Shown here: positions 8,694 through 20,300 of the stretch, piece by piece
How positions within the stretch are numbered: the stretch's first letter is position 1
Layout: the number at the start of each line of letters is the position of its first letter
Assembly (NCBI RefSeq): GCF_002246015.1
Contig: NZ_NOLJ01000002.1
Span: forward strand, 345,059-386,487
DNA length: 41,429 bases
Reading direction: 5' to 3'
Source of the DNA: Nostoc sp. 'Peltigera membranacea cyanobiont' 210A
Lineage (GTDB): Bacteria > Cyanobacteriota > Cyanobacteriia > Cyanobacteriales > Nostocaceae
Position numbers and translations under genes: made by a program
The notes under the pieces: generated by a model
Database searches by the model: none
What the model saw: only the letters and a program-made list of their open reading frames with translations
Told to the model about the DNA's origin: nothing

Positions 8694-8873
8694 ATTACGC
8701 CAGAGTCAGCTGCAAATTCGCTCAATCAAATTAAGAGACTGTTCGAGAAGGTAAATAATCTGCTTGCTGATGGACGTTCCTACTTGGTTGGGAATTCCTT
8801 TTCAGCAGTAGACCTTACCTTTGCTTGTCTGGTTGCTCCCATACTCAGTGACCACTGCAAATACCACGCTTGA
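8694..8873 (+). pseudogene. Glutathione S-transferase C-terminal fragment
   Basis: Sixty codons are open here without a start. They read like the helical C-terminal domain of a GST, including LFEKVNNLLADGRSYLVGN and FSAVDLTFACLVAPIL (the N-capping box region). The thioredoxin-like N-terminal domain is missing, replaced by the repeat at 8586-8693, and the last part degrades into a premature stop. It is a remnant and not a working gene, and it strengthens the detoxification theme of the region. Confidence 0.75.
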
Positions 8874-9086
8874 CATTTTTCCTTTTTCCTTAACTTGTCA
8901 CCAATGGATACAGGGGTGAAATGAGCAGTCGAACAGAAACTTACGCTAAGGAATTGATTAGGCGTTTTGAACCCAAGCGATCGCCTCTTATAAACCTGTA
9001 CCAATTGAAGGCTCTGAAATTTAAAAGCCTCAAATCCTTACTGTGCCTAGAAAGAAGCTGTACTAAATAACCTATACATCTTCATA

Positions 9087-9106
9087 AAGAATTGCTATTA
9101 ATTCTT
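9087..9106. terminator. Weak stem-loop between converging gene sets
   Basis: AAGAATT/AATTCTT arms surround a six-base loop. The stem lies between the + strand remnants and the 3' end of the - strand biosynthetic operon. It is AT-rich with no T-run, so a terminator role is only possible. The rest of 8874-9154 shows nothing I can name. Confidence 0.2.
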
Positions 9107-9154
9107 AACCGAAAAGTATTGCACTACCAGTTACTTTTGTCACCTTGCAACCTT

Positions 9155-10219
9155 TTAAGGCTGACTAATTGTTTCTGCAACTATTTGTCCATACTTAGCT
9201 GTCCCTAAATAGCCACCAATATCTACAGTGCGTGTGTCTGGGTTCAAAAGTACGTGTTCTATAGAGGACTTAAAACATGATGCCGCCTCTAACATATTTA
9301 GATTATTATGCTTATTTCCAATCCATTCTAATAGCATTGCCGTAGAAAGCATCAATCCTGTAGGATTTGCTCTATCTTGACCGCTAATATCAGGTGCAGA
9401 ACCGTGAGCAGCCTGTGCTACTGCCCGAGATACTCCCTCATTTAAAGAAGCTGCAAGTCCTAAACTTCCCGAAATTTCTGCCGCTTCATCTGATAAAATA
9501 TCACCAAATAAATTAGTAGTCAATACTACATCAAACCTTTCAGGATTCCGAATAAGCAGAGCCGCCATAGCATCAACAAAAACTTCATTCAATTCAATAT
9601 CCTGATATGAAGAAGCGACTCGCCGCACTTCCCGAAGGAACAGCCCATCACTCAGCTTTAAAGAATTTGCTTTATGTACTACAGTTACCTTTTTCTTCCT
9701 GTTGAGGGCTAACTTGAAAGCAGTTTCAGCAATTCTTTTGGAAGCGCTGGCAGAAATTTTCCGAACAGCTAAAGCTACATCTTCTGTTGGCATAAATTCG
9801 CCACAACCGAAGACCATGTTACGATCGGCAAGAAATCCTTCTGTATTTTCTCGAACAATAATTAAATTCATGTCCGGTGAATACTTTGATATCCCTGTCC
9901 TACCAATAGAAGGGCGGATGTTTGCAAAGAGATCCAATTTCTGCCTGAATTCGCGGGAAATGTTTATCCCTCCCTCCGCAGCTGGTGGATAACTGGCAGT
10001 AGAAAGCGGACCCAGTATAATACCATCAACATCCTTGGCACGCTCTAGTAAATCCACTGGCATTGTTGCACCATTTTTTTGCAATCTTGCTAGACCTACT
10101 TCTTCCACTTGCAGTTGCAAATTGAGCGAAAAACGTCTATCAAGTGCTTCAATACACGAAATGACTGTTGCTGTTATTTCAGGTCCAATTCCATCGCCCG
10201 GTAAAATTAGCAGTTCCAC
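9155..10219 (-). CDS. Homoisocitrate/isopropylmalate-type dehydrogenase
   Basis: This 354-residue member of the isocitrate/isopropylmalate dehydrogenase family begins MELLILPGDGIGPEI. It has the substrate-binding REFRQKLDLFANIRP (near residue 90), IVRENTEG, the catalytic KAN (HKANSLKLSDG) and the metal-binding Asp cluster around NLFGDILSDEA. GSAPDISGQDRANPTG is the NAD-binding loop. The reaction would be oxidative decarboxylation of a 3-carboxy-2-hydroxy acid. With the homocitrate synthase and aconitase genes of the same operon, homoisocitrate to 2-oxoadipate is the likely step. It is the last gene of the operon, 63 bases after the aminotransferase. It could instead be a second leuB, but its place in the NRPS operon argues against housekeeping. 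Confidence 0.85.
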   Translation of the reverse strand: MELLILPGDGIGPEITATVISCIEALDRRFSLNLQLQVEEVGLARLQKNGATMPVDLLERAKDVDGIILGPLSTASYPPAAEGGINISREFRQKLDLFANIRPSIGRTGISKYSPDMNLIIVRENTEGFLADRNMVFGCGEFMPTEDVALAVRKISASASKRIAETAFKLALNRKKKVTVVHKANSLKLSDGLFLREVRRVASSYQDIELNEVFVDAMAALLIRNPERFDVVLTTNLFGDILSDEAAEISGSLGLAASLNEGVSRAVAQAAHGSAPDISGQDRANPTGLMLSTAMLLEWIGNKHNNLNMLEAASCFKSSIEHVLLNPDTRTVDIGGYLGTAKYGQIVAETISQP

Positions 10220-10282
10220 AAAACACCTCGAAAATCTAATAGGCTATAACTCGCATTAGTCTCGGTCACAAATAAATAAATT

Positions 10283-11368
10283 TCACCCATATTTTTGCTC
10301 GAATTTCTTCATAAATGATACTAGCGCTTCAACTCCTTCACGCGGGAAAGCGTTGTAAATCGAGGCACGTAGACCGCTAACTGAACGATGACCTTTTAAG
10401 CCTTCAAAGCCTGCGATCGCGGCTTCTTCAACAAATAGTTCTTCCAGTTCCTCTGACGGCAGCCGGAACGTAACGTTCATCATGGAGCGCGAGTTGGTAT
10501 CGGCATGACCACGATAAAAGTCTAATGCATCAATGACATCATAAAGCAATTTCGCCTTCGCTTCGTTTTCGCATTGCACCGCAGCGAGACCGCCTTTATT
10601 TTGGAGCCACTGGCAAACAAGGCTGATGATATAAATGCCGAAAGTGTTTGGCGTGTTATAAAGCGACTTATTTTCGATGTGGGTGCGGTAATCAAGCATC
10701 ACAGGCAAACCAGTAGGAATGCGATCCAGCAAATCGTTGCGAATGATCACAAGCGCGACACCACTGGTTCCTATGTTCTTTTGCGCTCCAGCATAAATAA
10801 GTGCGTACTTATTGATGGGTATTGGTCGCGAGAGAATGTTGGATGAAGCATCGGCGATCAGTGGTACATTGCCAACAGAGGGTTCCGTTTTCCACTCCGT
10901 GCCGAAGATCGTGTTGTTCGTGGTTATGTGGATGTAAGCAGCACTATCATCAAGCTTTAATTCATCCTGTTGGGGAATACGTGAGAAGTTGCTGTCTTCT
11001 GGCGTTGTTATGATGTTGACCGTACCCACGCGCTGGGCTTCTTTGACAGCCTTTTTTGACCAAGTACCGGTGACGATATAGTCTGCGCTTTTGTCCTTTG
11101 CAAGCAGATTCATTGGAACCATCGAAAACTGCAAGGTGGCGCCGCCCTGCAAAAAGAGAACGTTATAGTTATTCGGGATTCCCAGTAGTTCGCGCAAGCT
11201 ACTTTCTGCACTTCTAATAATTCGATCGAATGTTTTGGAGCGATGGGTGAGTTCCAGAATTGACATACCCACTCCGGGCAAAGCCATAAGATCGCGCTGC
11301 ACCTCTTCCAACACTGGCAACGGCAACACTGCTGGGCCGGAGTTGAAGTTAAAAACTCTTTTAGTCAT
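10283..11368 (-). CDS. serC: SerC-type phosphoserine aminotransferase
   Basis: The 361-residue protein looks like complete SerC. It begins RVFNFNSGPAVLP, contains the PLP Lys in GAQKNIGTSG and ends GLRASIYNAFP...FMKKFEQKYG. SerC transaminates 3-phosphohydroxypyruvate with glutamate on the way to serine. Its start codon overlaps the stop of NRPS C (four bases shared), so it is translationally coupled to a synthetase with a predicted serine module. Two roles are possible: boosting serine supply, or acting as the missing transaminase that turns the 2-oxo acid of the homocitrate route into an amino acid. The sequence alone does not decide. Confidence 0.88.
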   Translation of the reverse strand: MTKRVFNFNSGPAVLPLPVLEEVQRDLMALPGVGMSILELTHRSKTFDRIIRSAESSLRELLGIPNNYNVLFLQGGATLQFSMVPMNLLAKDKSADYIVTGTWSKKAVKEAQRVGTVNIITTPEDSNFSRIPQQDELKLDDSAAYIHITTNNTIFGTEWKTEPSVGNVPLIADASSNILSRPIPINKYALIYAGAQKNIGTSGVALVIIRNDLLDRIPTGLPVMLDYRTHIENKSLYNTPNTFGIYIISLVCQWLQNKGGLAAVQCENEAKAKLLYDVIDALDFYRGHADTNSRSMMNVTFRLPSEELEELFVEEAAIAGFEGLKGHRSVSGLRASIYNAFPREGVEALVSFMKKFEQKYG

Positions 11369-14300
11369 GGTTTGTCTCCTACCCGATCGAGGTAAATTCC
11401 CAGCCGTTCGGCTAAAAACTGGACGTTAGGTTTGCGGACGATCGCGTAATGATTACCGGGAATATTGTGGATTTCTACGCCGCCAGCAGCTAGCTTACTC
11501 CAGTCATGGCTGACTGCTGCAACTTGTTCGCTAGCACACAAGAGGGTAATTCGGTTAGGATAAGGCTGAGGTATATAGCTATACAAGGCTTTGAGATTGG
11601 CTCTGAAAACCTTGAATAACTGACGCATCTGCTGTAAGCCAAAGTCTGGCGATAAAATATTCAGCATTTTTGCTTGTTCTAAAATGTAATTCAATTGCTC
11701 CTCTGGTTCGAGTTGCTGCAATTTATCAGATGAGACTGAGAGTTTTTGTCCAAAAAGTCCGTCTAAATATTTGGCAAGAGAGACTAAGAGCATAGCTTCA
11801 TTAATTTCTTTGGGCTTGTTCATGGCGATCGGTACATAGCTATCGATCAAGGCAAGCAGAGCTACTTGATGTCCTGAAGCATACAACTGCTGTGCCATCT
11901 CAAAAGCAATGATGCCACCTAAAGACCAACCGCCAAGATGGTATGGCCCTTGAGGCTGAACGCTTTGCAATGCCTGAATGTAGCAGGCTGCCATATCCTC
12001 GATGCGGCTCAAAGGTTCTTGTTCCCCATTTAAACCCAGTGATTGCAAGCCGTAAAATGGTTGTTCTCGTCCTAAATAACGAGCTAAATCCATATAGCAG
12101 AGGACGTGACCGCCACCTGGGTGAATGCAGAAGAAAGGCGATCGCTTTCCAACTGGTTGAATTGTTACCAAGGGAGACGAAGAGCGGTAATCTATTGAGG
12201 AGCGAAGAATACTTGCTAGTTGTTCAATAGTCGGGCTTTTAAAGAGTGTCGCTAGGGGCAGAGTTTTGCCAAACTGCTGCTGAATTCGTGCCATGAGACG
12301 GACAGCCAAAAGGGAATGTCCGCCGAGATCGAAGAAGTTGTGCTGGACGCCAATGGGATGTGTACTGAGAACATCTTCCCAAATCTGCGTCAGTTGTAAT
12401 TCTATGGTGTCGCGGGCTGCAACAAAACTAACTTCTTGAGAAATGGCAATATCTGGTATAGGCAGCGCTTTTTGGTCTACCTTGCCGTTAGGAGTCAAAG
12501 GTAGGGTTTCCAACAACATAAAGGCACTAGGTATCATGTAATCAGGCATCTGCTGCTTCAAAAAGCGGCGCAGTTCACTGACGAGCAGTTGTTTACCGTG
12601 GGGAACAATATAAGCTACTAGGTGCTTGTTAGCAAGTTGGTCTTCACGAACAATGACAACTACTTCTTTTACCTCTGGATGCTGTGCCAAAACTACTTCA
12701 ATTTCTCCGAGTTCGATGCGGAAGCCGCGAATCTTTAGCTGATTATCGATTCGTCCCAGATATTCAATATTACTATCCGGTAAATAACGTGCCAAATCCC
12801 CAGTTTTGTAGAGGCGAGAGTAGTTCGTACACGCTTGGCGATCGCAATTAGAGAATTGGTTTTCTATTTTCCCCCTGCCCCCTGCTCCCTGCCCCCTGCC
12901 TCTTTGAAAGGGGTTGCTGATGAATCTTTCCTGAGTAAGTTCGGGACGGTTGAGATAGCCTCTTGCCAACCCAATGCCACCGATGTGCAACTCTCCTGGC
13001 ACACCCACAGGCACTGGTTGCAAATTTTCGTCTAAGATGTAAGTTTGTACATTGGCGATCGCCTTACCAATAGATATTTTCTCGTCATCTTCAGTGCATT
13101 TAGCGATCGTGGCACAGACAGTAGCTTCTGTTGGCCCGTAGGCGTTGAAGAAGTTTCTGCCAACAGACCATTGTCTGATTAGTTCAGCCGCACAAGCTTC
13201 TCCAGCGACAATTATTGTTTGCAGTGCCGGAAGTTCCTCTACAGGCATAACTGCTAACGCCGATGGTGGTAGGGTGATATGGGTAATAGAATAATCACGT
13301 AATCGCTCAATTAATGGTTTCCCTGGCAATAGAGAGTCTTTTGTTCCCAGGTAAAGCGTTCCACCTGACCTCAGAGCCATTACGACTTCCCAAATAGAAG
13401 CATCAAAACTCAAGGAAGCAAATTGGAGAATGCGACTATCCGAAGTCAAGCCAAAAGTCTGAATCTGAGCTTGAGCTAAGTTGCATAGTCCCTTATGCTC
13501 AACCATGACACCTTTAGGTCTACCTGTAGATCCCGAAGTATAAATCACATTAGCTAGATGAAAAGCTTTGACTCCAGTGATGGGATTATCTCGATCGTTT
13601 TGGGCAATTTGTTCCCAGATTTCATCTAAACAGACTTGTTTTACTTGATACTCAGGAAGTCTGTCAATAAGTCGTTGTTGAGTCAGCAGCACCGAAACTT
13701 GAGCATCTTCTAGCATGAAGCTCAAGCGTTCAGTAGGATACTCTGGGTCAAGTGGTACATACGCTCCACCAGCCTTGAGAATCCCCAAAAGTCCGACCAC
13801 CATATCTAAAGAACGTTCTACACAAATACCCACCAGCACATCTGGTTTTACACCCAATGAGCGTAAGTAATCAGCCAATTGGTTAGCACGACAATTTAAT
13901 TGGTAGTAAGTCAGTTGTTGATCTTCAAATACTACTGCCATAGCATCTGGGGTACGATCAACCTGCTCCTCAAACAACTGATGGATACATTGATCGCAAG
14001 GATAATCTGTTTGAGTATCATTCCATTCCACTAATAGCTGCTGTTGCTCACCCGCTGTCAGCAGGGGTAACTGGGAAATTCGTTCTTGAGGATTAGCGAT
14101 AATTCCTGACAGCAACGTTACAAAATGACCAGTCATTCGTTCAATTGTGCTGGCATCAAACAAATCAGTGTTGTATTCCCATACTCCTACCAGTCCAGTG
14201 GCAGTGTTCTGCATGATTAAAGTTAAATCAAACCTTGAAGTTGTACCTTTTATTGGCAATGTACTAACAGTGAGCTTAGTCAATTCTACTTGTGATGTGG

Positions 14301-17300
14301 GCGCATTCTGGAAGACAAACATTACCTGAAACAGTGGTGTATGGCACAGATCCCGTTCTGGCTGCAATGCTTCTACCAGCATTTCAAAAGGCAAATTCTG
14401 ATGGGCATACGCGGACAATGTAACTTCTCGAACACGAGTCAGCAATTCGCTAAAGCTCGGATTGCCGGCCAAGTTGGTACGCATCACTAAAGTGTTGACA
14501 AAAAAGCCAATCAACCATTCTATTTCACTGCGATCGCGGTTTGCAATTGGCGAACCCACCAAAATATCTTCTGTACCTGTGTAGCGGTAAAGTAGCGTGT
14601 CATAAGTTGCCAACAGCGTCATGAACAAGGTGACTCCTTGTTGCTGACTCAGTTGTGTAAGATCGCCAGTTAACTTCTGTGAGAGTGCAAACTCTTGATA
14701 TGCACCATTGTAAGTCTGCACAGCTGGTCTGGGTCGGTCTGTGGGTAAGGACAATAAAGCTGGTGCATCTTTTAATTGTTGCTGCCAGTAACTCAGTTGG
14801 TTTTGTAGTACATCTCCCTGCAACCATTGTCTTTGCCAAATTGCGAAATCTGCGTACTGAATCAGCAGTGGCGCTAACGATGGAGATTGACCTTGAGAAT
14901 AAGCATTATACAGTGCCGCTAATTCTTGAACAAACACGCCCATTGACCAACCATCAAAGACAATGTGATGTATACACACTAATAAAACGTGTTCTGTTTG
15001 TGACAGCACTACTAATGTTGCCCTGACCAATGCTTGTTTTGCCAGGTCAAAAGGCCGTTGCGCTTGTTGTTGCGCTAATTGCTGCAAAGCAATTTCTTGT
15101 TCGGTTACTTCTGCTTGCCTCGGCTCCGCTCGGCACGAGTCGCTCAGTACAAGTGTGGATAAATGCCTTAAATCAACAATTGATACTGTCCCCAGTCCGC
15201 TCCTATTGTGAATAATTTGAGAAGGTTTTCCATCAACCGTGATGAAGTTGGTATGTAACGCTTCGTGGCGAGCAATTATTTCTTGTAAGCTTTGTTCTAA
15301 GGCAGTTTGGTCGAGAGTTCCGACTAGACGCAAAGCTATGAGTAAGTTGTAGGAGGAGCTGTTCGGGTTTAACTGGTCTAAAAACCATAGCCGTGTTTGG
15401 CCAAATGACAGTGGTAATTCTGCATCCCTTGTCCTTGGTAAGATGGGTTGTGTAGAAAGTTCTAAATCCTGGTGTTGCAACCGTTGAATGTTTTGAGACA
15501 ATTGGGCAATTGTTGGTGCAGCAAATAAATTACGCAATGGTAGTTCTACTTTCAAGCTGGTACGCACGCGGGAGATGAGTTGCGTTGCTAGTAGCGAGTG
15601 TCCTCCAAGTTCAAAGAAGTTATTATGTATACCCACCTGCTCTACTTTTAACACTTGCTCCCAAATTACTGACAGGATTTCTTCGATTGGGTTACGTGGG
15701 GCAACATACTTGTCTGATAATTGGCTGTGTAAATCAGGTGCCCTCAATGCACGCCGGTCTAGTTTACCGTTGGGTGTAAGTGGTAAAGCTTCTAAGATAA
15801 CGATCGCACTTGGCACCATATACTCTGGTAACTTTGACTTCAGGAAACTACGTAGAACGCTGACTGTAAGTGTTTGCTCTTTTTGAGGCACAATGTAAGC
15901 GACTAAACGTTTGTTCCCAGGAATGTCTTCGCGGGCAATGACACAAGATGCCTGCACATCAACATGTTGGCTCAGTACTGCTTCAACTTCGCCTAATTCG
16001 ATGCGGAAACCACGAATTTTTACTTGATTGTCTATGCGTCCTAATGATTCGATGTTTCCATCAGGTAAATAGCGTGCTAAATCCCCAGTTTTATATAATT
16101 TACTCCCTCCTGCCTCCTGCCTCCTGCCTCCTGCCTCCTGCCTCCTGCCTCCTGCCTTCTCAAACGGATTAGGGATGAATTTCTCTTGTGTTAACTCCCT
16201 TTGGTTGAAGTAGCCTTGCGCTAAAAGGACACCAGCAATGTATACTTCTCCTGGTACACCAATCGGTACAGGCTGTAAGAACCTGTCCAGGATGTAAATT
16301 TGCGTGTTGGCAATAGGTCGCCCAATCGGAGGAAGTAGCGGCCAAGTCTCTACTGAATTATTTAGGATAAAACTGGTGGCTAAATGGCTCTCTGACGGCC
16401 CATACTGATTTTGCAATGTACAATCAGTTAATTTACTGAACCACTCAGAAATAGCCGGAGTAATCTGCAACTGTTCCCCAGCAGTAATGATTTCTCTCAA
16501 ATGACTATTAACTAATTCATTACTAACAGCGACTTCAGCTAGTTGCTGTAAGGCAACAAAGGGGAGAAACATTCTTTCTATTGCTTTTTCTTGGAGAAAA
16601 CCTAATAAATTTGAGGTATCGCGGCGTAATTCTTCCTCAATTAAGAACAATGTGCCTCCAGAACACCAGGTAGTAAAAATTTCTTGGAAGGAGACATCAA
16701 AGCTAATAGAAGCAAATTGCAGGGTTTTGGCCCCACAAGCAATTTTCAGATTTTCTCGATGCCACAAAATCAGATTACAAAGAGCAAGCTGGTTCATGGC
16801 TATACCTTTAGGTTGACCTGTAGAACCAGAAGTATAAATTATATAAGCTAAGTTATTTGTTTGTACTGAAGAGATGAGATTGTCCTGGCTGCACTGAGAA
16901 ATCACTTTAGCGTCAGTATCCAAACAAATAAGCTGTACTTGATGCTGGGGCAATCGGTCAAGGAGTGACTGCTGGGTAAGCAATACTCTTGCTTGAGTAT
17001 CTTCTAAAATAAAGCTCAAACGCTCAGTTGGATACTCTGGATCAAGTGGCATATAAGCAGCACCAGCTTTGAGAATCCCCAGTAGTCCGATAACCATCTC
17101 TACAGAACGCTCAACGCACAGACCAACCAGCACCCCTGGTTCCACGCCAATCGCTTGCAGATGGTGCGCTAGCTGATTGGCGCGGGTGTTCAACTCTCGG
17201 TAGGTTAGCTGTTGGTCTGCAAACACTAATGCGATCGCATCCGGTGTTTGTTCTACCTGTTCTTCAACTAGCTGATGGATACATTTATCCTGGGGATAAT

Positions 17301-20300
17301 CTACCTGGGTATCGTTCCACTCCACTAGTAACTGATGCCGTTCCGACACTGATAAAAGAGAGTAAGATTCATAGCGCTCAGAATGTTGAGTAGCCATTGC
17401 AGCGAGAGTTTTGGTGTAATAACTGCCGATGGTTCTTACCTGTTCTTCACACAACTCGCTGGTTTCATATTCCAGCAATAGCTTTACTTGGGACGAAACC
17501 ACATCCAAGCCAAAGTTAGCTTGAAAAGTAAAATTTGTTTTTTGAAAAGTCTTCCTATCTAATTCTTCTAAACCTGCGAGTCCTAAGATGTTCTGGTAGA
17601 CGTGAAAATGCACAAAGTTAAAAGCTGCTTCAAATAAAGACTGTCCACCAAGAATTTTCTGCAATTCGATTAGGGGATAGCGTCGGAAAGGAAGAAATTC
17701 TCGTTCAGCTTTGAAGGTTTCTTGTACCAGTTCTATCCAAGTACCCCCCGCTAAATTTAAACGAAATGGTAAAGTATTGAGAAATAGTCCCAGTACCCGT
17801 TCTCCATCACTTTCCTCTAGTCTACCATTAGATACTAGACCAGTAACTACGTCTTGCTGATTGCTCAAAACGCTTAACACCTTCAAATGTGCAGCCAACA
17901 AAACACTTTTCAAGGGAACTCCCGCTGCTCTTGCTAGCTGTTTCAAGCCATCAGAAACTTCAGGAGATATGCTCATCTCCATTTCACCGGATTGCTCAAC
18001 TTGAGGTGAACGGTAGGCTTCTGGCCAGCGAGGTATTTTTGTAATATTGATGTCGCTGAGTTTCTCAACCCAGTATTGTCGGCACTCCTGTGATTCTAAG
18101 GTAAGCCGCTCTAGGGCAACAAAATCTCGGAAAGGAATTGTCGGTGGTGGTTCGAGAGTCAGGGCTTCTTGGTTGAGGAGAGATAAATACCGTTGCCACA
18201 ATTCAGTCCGAAATGAAGCCAAGCTCCAGCCATCGAATATAGCGTGGTGAAAGCTCAGTGTCAATTGAAATGTTTCATCAGTGTAGCGATGAACATGAAA
18301 ACGCAACAGTGGCGGACAAGTCCAATCAAAATGCTTTGCCTTTTCTGCTTCAAACCAAGTATTGAAAACTATTTCCTGTTCTGTAGTAGACAGATGACGT
18401 AAATCTTCTACTTCTAGGGGAATACAAACTGTTTTATGAACTAATTGCAACATTTCCCTGAAGTTGCTAAGGTCGAAAGAAGTACGCAGGATGGGATGAC
18501 GCTCTGCAAGGTCTTGTAGAGATGTCTGCAATATTTGCTCGTTGAAAGTAACTCGTACATGGCGACTGCTGACATCGTGATAAATTGAAGATTCGGGATT
18601 ATACTCGCTGTGGAAAATCATTCCTGCTTGGAGTGCAGTCAGAGGGTAGGCATCTTCGATATCTGATGGCAAATGAGTGCGATCGCCCTCACAAATCAGG
18701 CTAAATGCTTCTGTTTTCGGTGTAGAGAAAGAACTGAGTTCATCCCTAACTAAACGGCTCAACTGATAAATTGTCTGATATTGAAAGATTTGCGAGAGTG
18801 AAAAATTCAGACCAAGTTGTTTAGCCTTAGCCAAAACCTGGATGCTTCTAATCGAGTCTCCTCCCAAATCAAAGAAGTTGTCATAGATGCCAACCTGTTT
18901 CAGGTCAAGAACATCAGCCCAGATGCCAGCTAAAAGTTCTTGCTCTGGAGTATAAGGTGCTACAAACTCAGATTCCAGTTCGGGTCGTGTTTGGTCAGGA
19001 ATAGGAAGAGCTGGGCGGTCTATCTTGCCGTTGTGTGTTAAAGGTAGAGTGTCTAAAATCACAAAGGCAGAAGGAACCATGTATTCTGGTAGTTTTTGCC
19101 TGAGAAATTCACGTAGTTGGCTAGTAGTGAGTGTTTGATCGCTAGGAACCACATAAGCAACCAAACTTTTGTTCCCCGGAATATCTTCTCTAGCAATGAC
19201 TACAGCTTGTTGGATTTGGGGGTAGCTATTGATAACTACTTCTATTTCACCTAGTTCGATACGGAAACCACGAATCTTCACTTGATGATCTATCCGACCA
19301 AGGTATTCTATGTTGCCATCTGTTAAGTAGCGGGCTAGGTCGCCTGTTTTGTAGAGACGTTCTGATTTGCCATCAAAAAAGGGATTTTGGATAAATTTTT
19401 CTTGTGTTAATTCTGGGCGGTTCAGGTAGCCTCGCGCTAAACCATCACCACCAATATGTAGTTCTCCAGGTATGCCTATGGGTACTGGTTGGAGGTGTCT
19501 GTCTAGGATGTAGATTTGGATGTTACTTATGGGCTGACCAATCGGGACTATTTGTAAATTTTCTTGGGGTTGACATTGCCAGAAAGTGACATCAATCGCT
19601 GCTTCTGTAGGCCCGTAGAGATTATGCAATTCACATTCAAGTTTGGAGAAGAAGCGTTGAATAAGTTCACTGGGTAATGCTTCTCCACTACAAAATACTC
19701 GCTTCAAGCAACTGCAATTGCCAAGGTTGGGTTCTTGGAGAAAAACTTGAAGCATGGATGGGACAAAATGTATTGTCGTAATTTGTTGTTGAGAAATTAA
19801 GTTAACTAAATAAGTAGTATCTTTATGCCCTTCTGGTACTGCGAGTACAATCCTAGCTCCAGTTAGTAACGGCCAGAAAAATTCCCACACTGACACATCA
19901 AAACTGAAGGGAGTTTTTTGCACAACGCGATCGCTACTGGTTAATTGATAAGATTGTTGCATCCACAGCAACCGATTGTGAAGTCCTTGGTGAGTATTCA
20001 TTACCCCCTTGGGTTGTCCAGTAGAACCAGAAGTGTAAATCACGTAAGCCAAATTATCCGATTTCACCTCAGGATTCAAATTATCCTGACATTGTTGCTC
20101 AATCCTCCCCCAATCAGTATCCAAACAAATCACCAGTGCGGTATGTGGCGGCAAAGATGATAACAACTCCTGTTGAGTCAACAACACCTCAACACCCGAA
20201 TCCCTTAACATAAAACTTAATCGTTCTGGAGGTAATCGCGGATCTAGTGGCACATAAGCCGCGCCAGCTTTGAGAATACCGATAAGTCCTACCACCATCT

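Noticed and set aside
8921..9070. 49-codon + strand ORF beginning MSSRTETYAKELIRRFEPK
   Set aside because: No ribosome site or family recognised; lies in decayed DNA after the GST fragment.
16103..16160. CRISPR array
   Set aside because: Seven-base tandem units without spacers are a microsatellite; I see no direct-repeat/spacer pattern or cas genes anywhere in the window.
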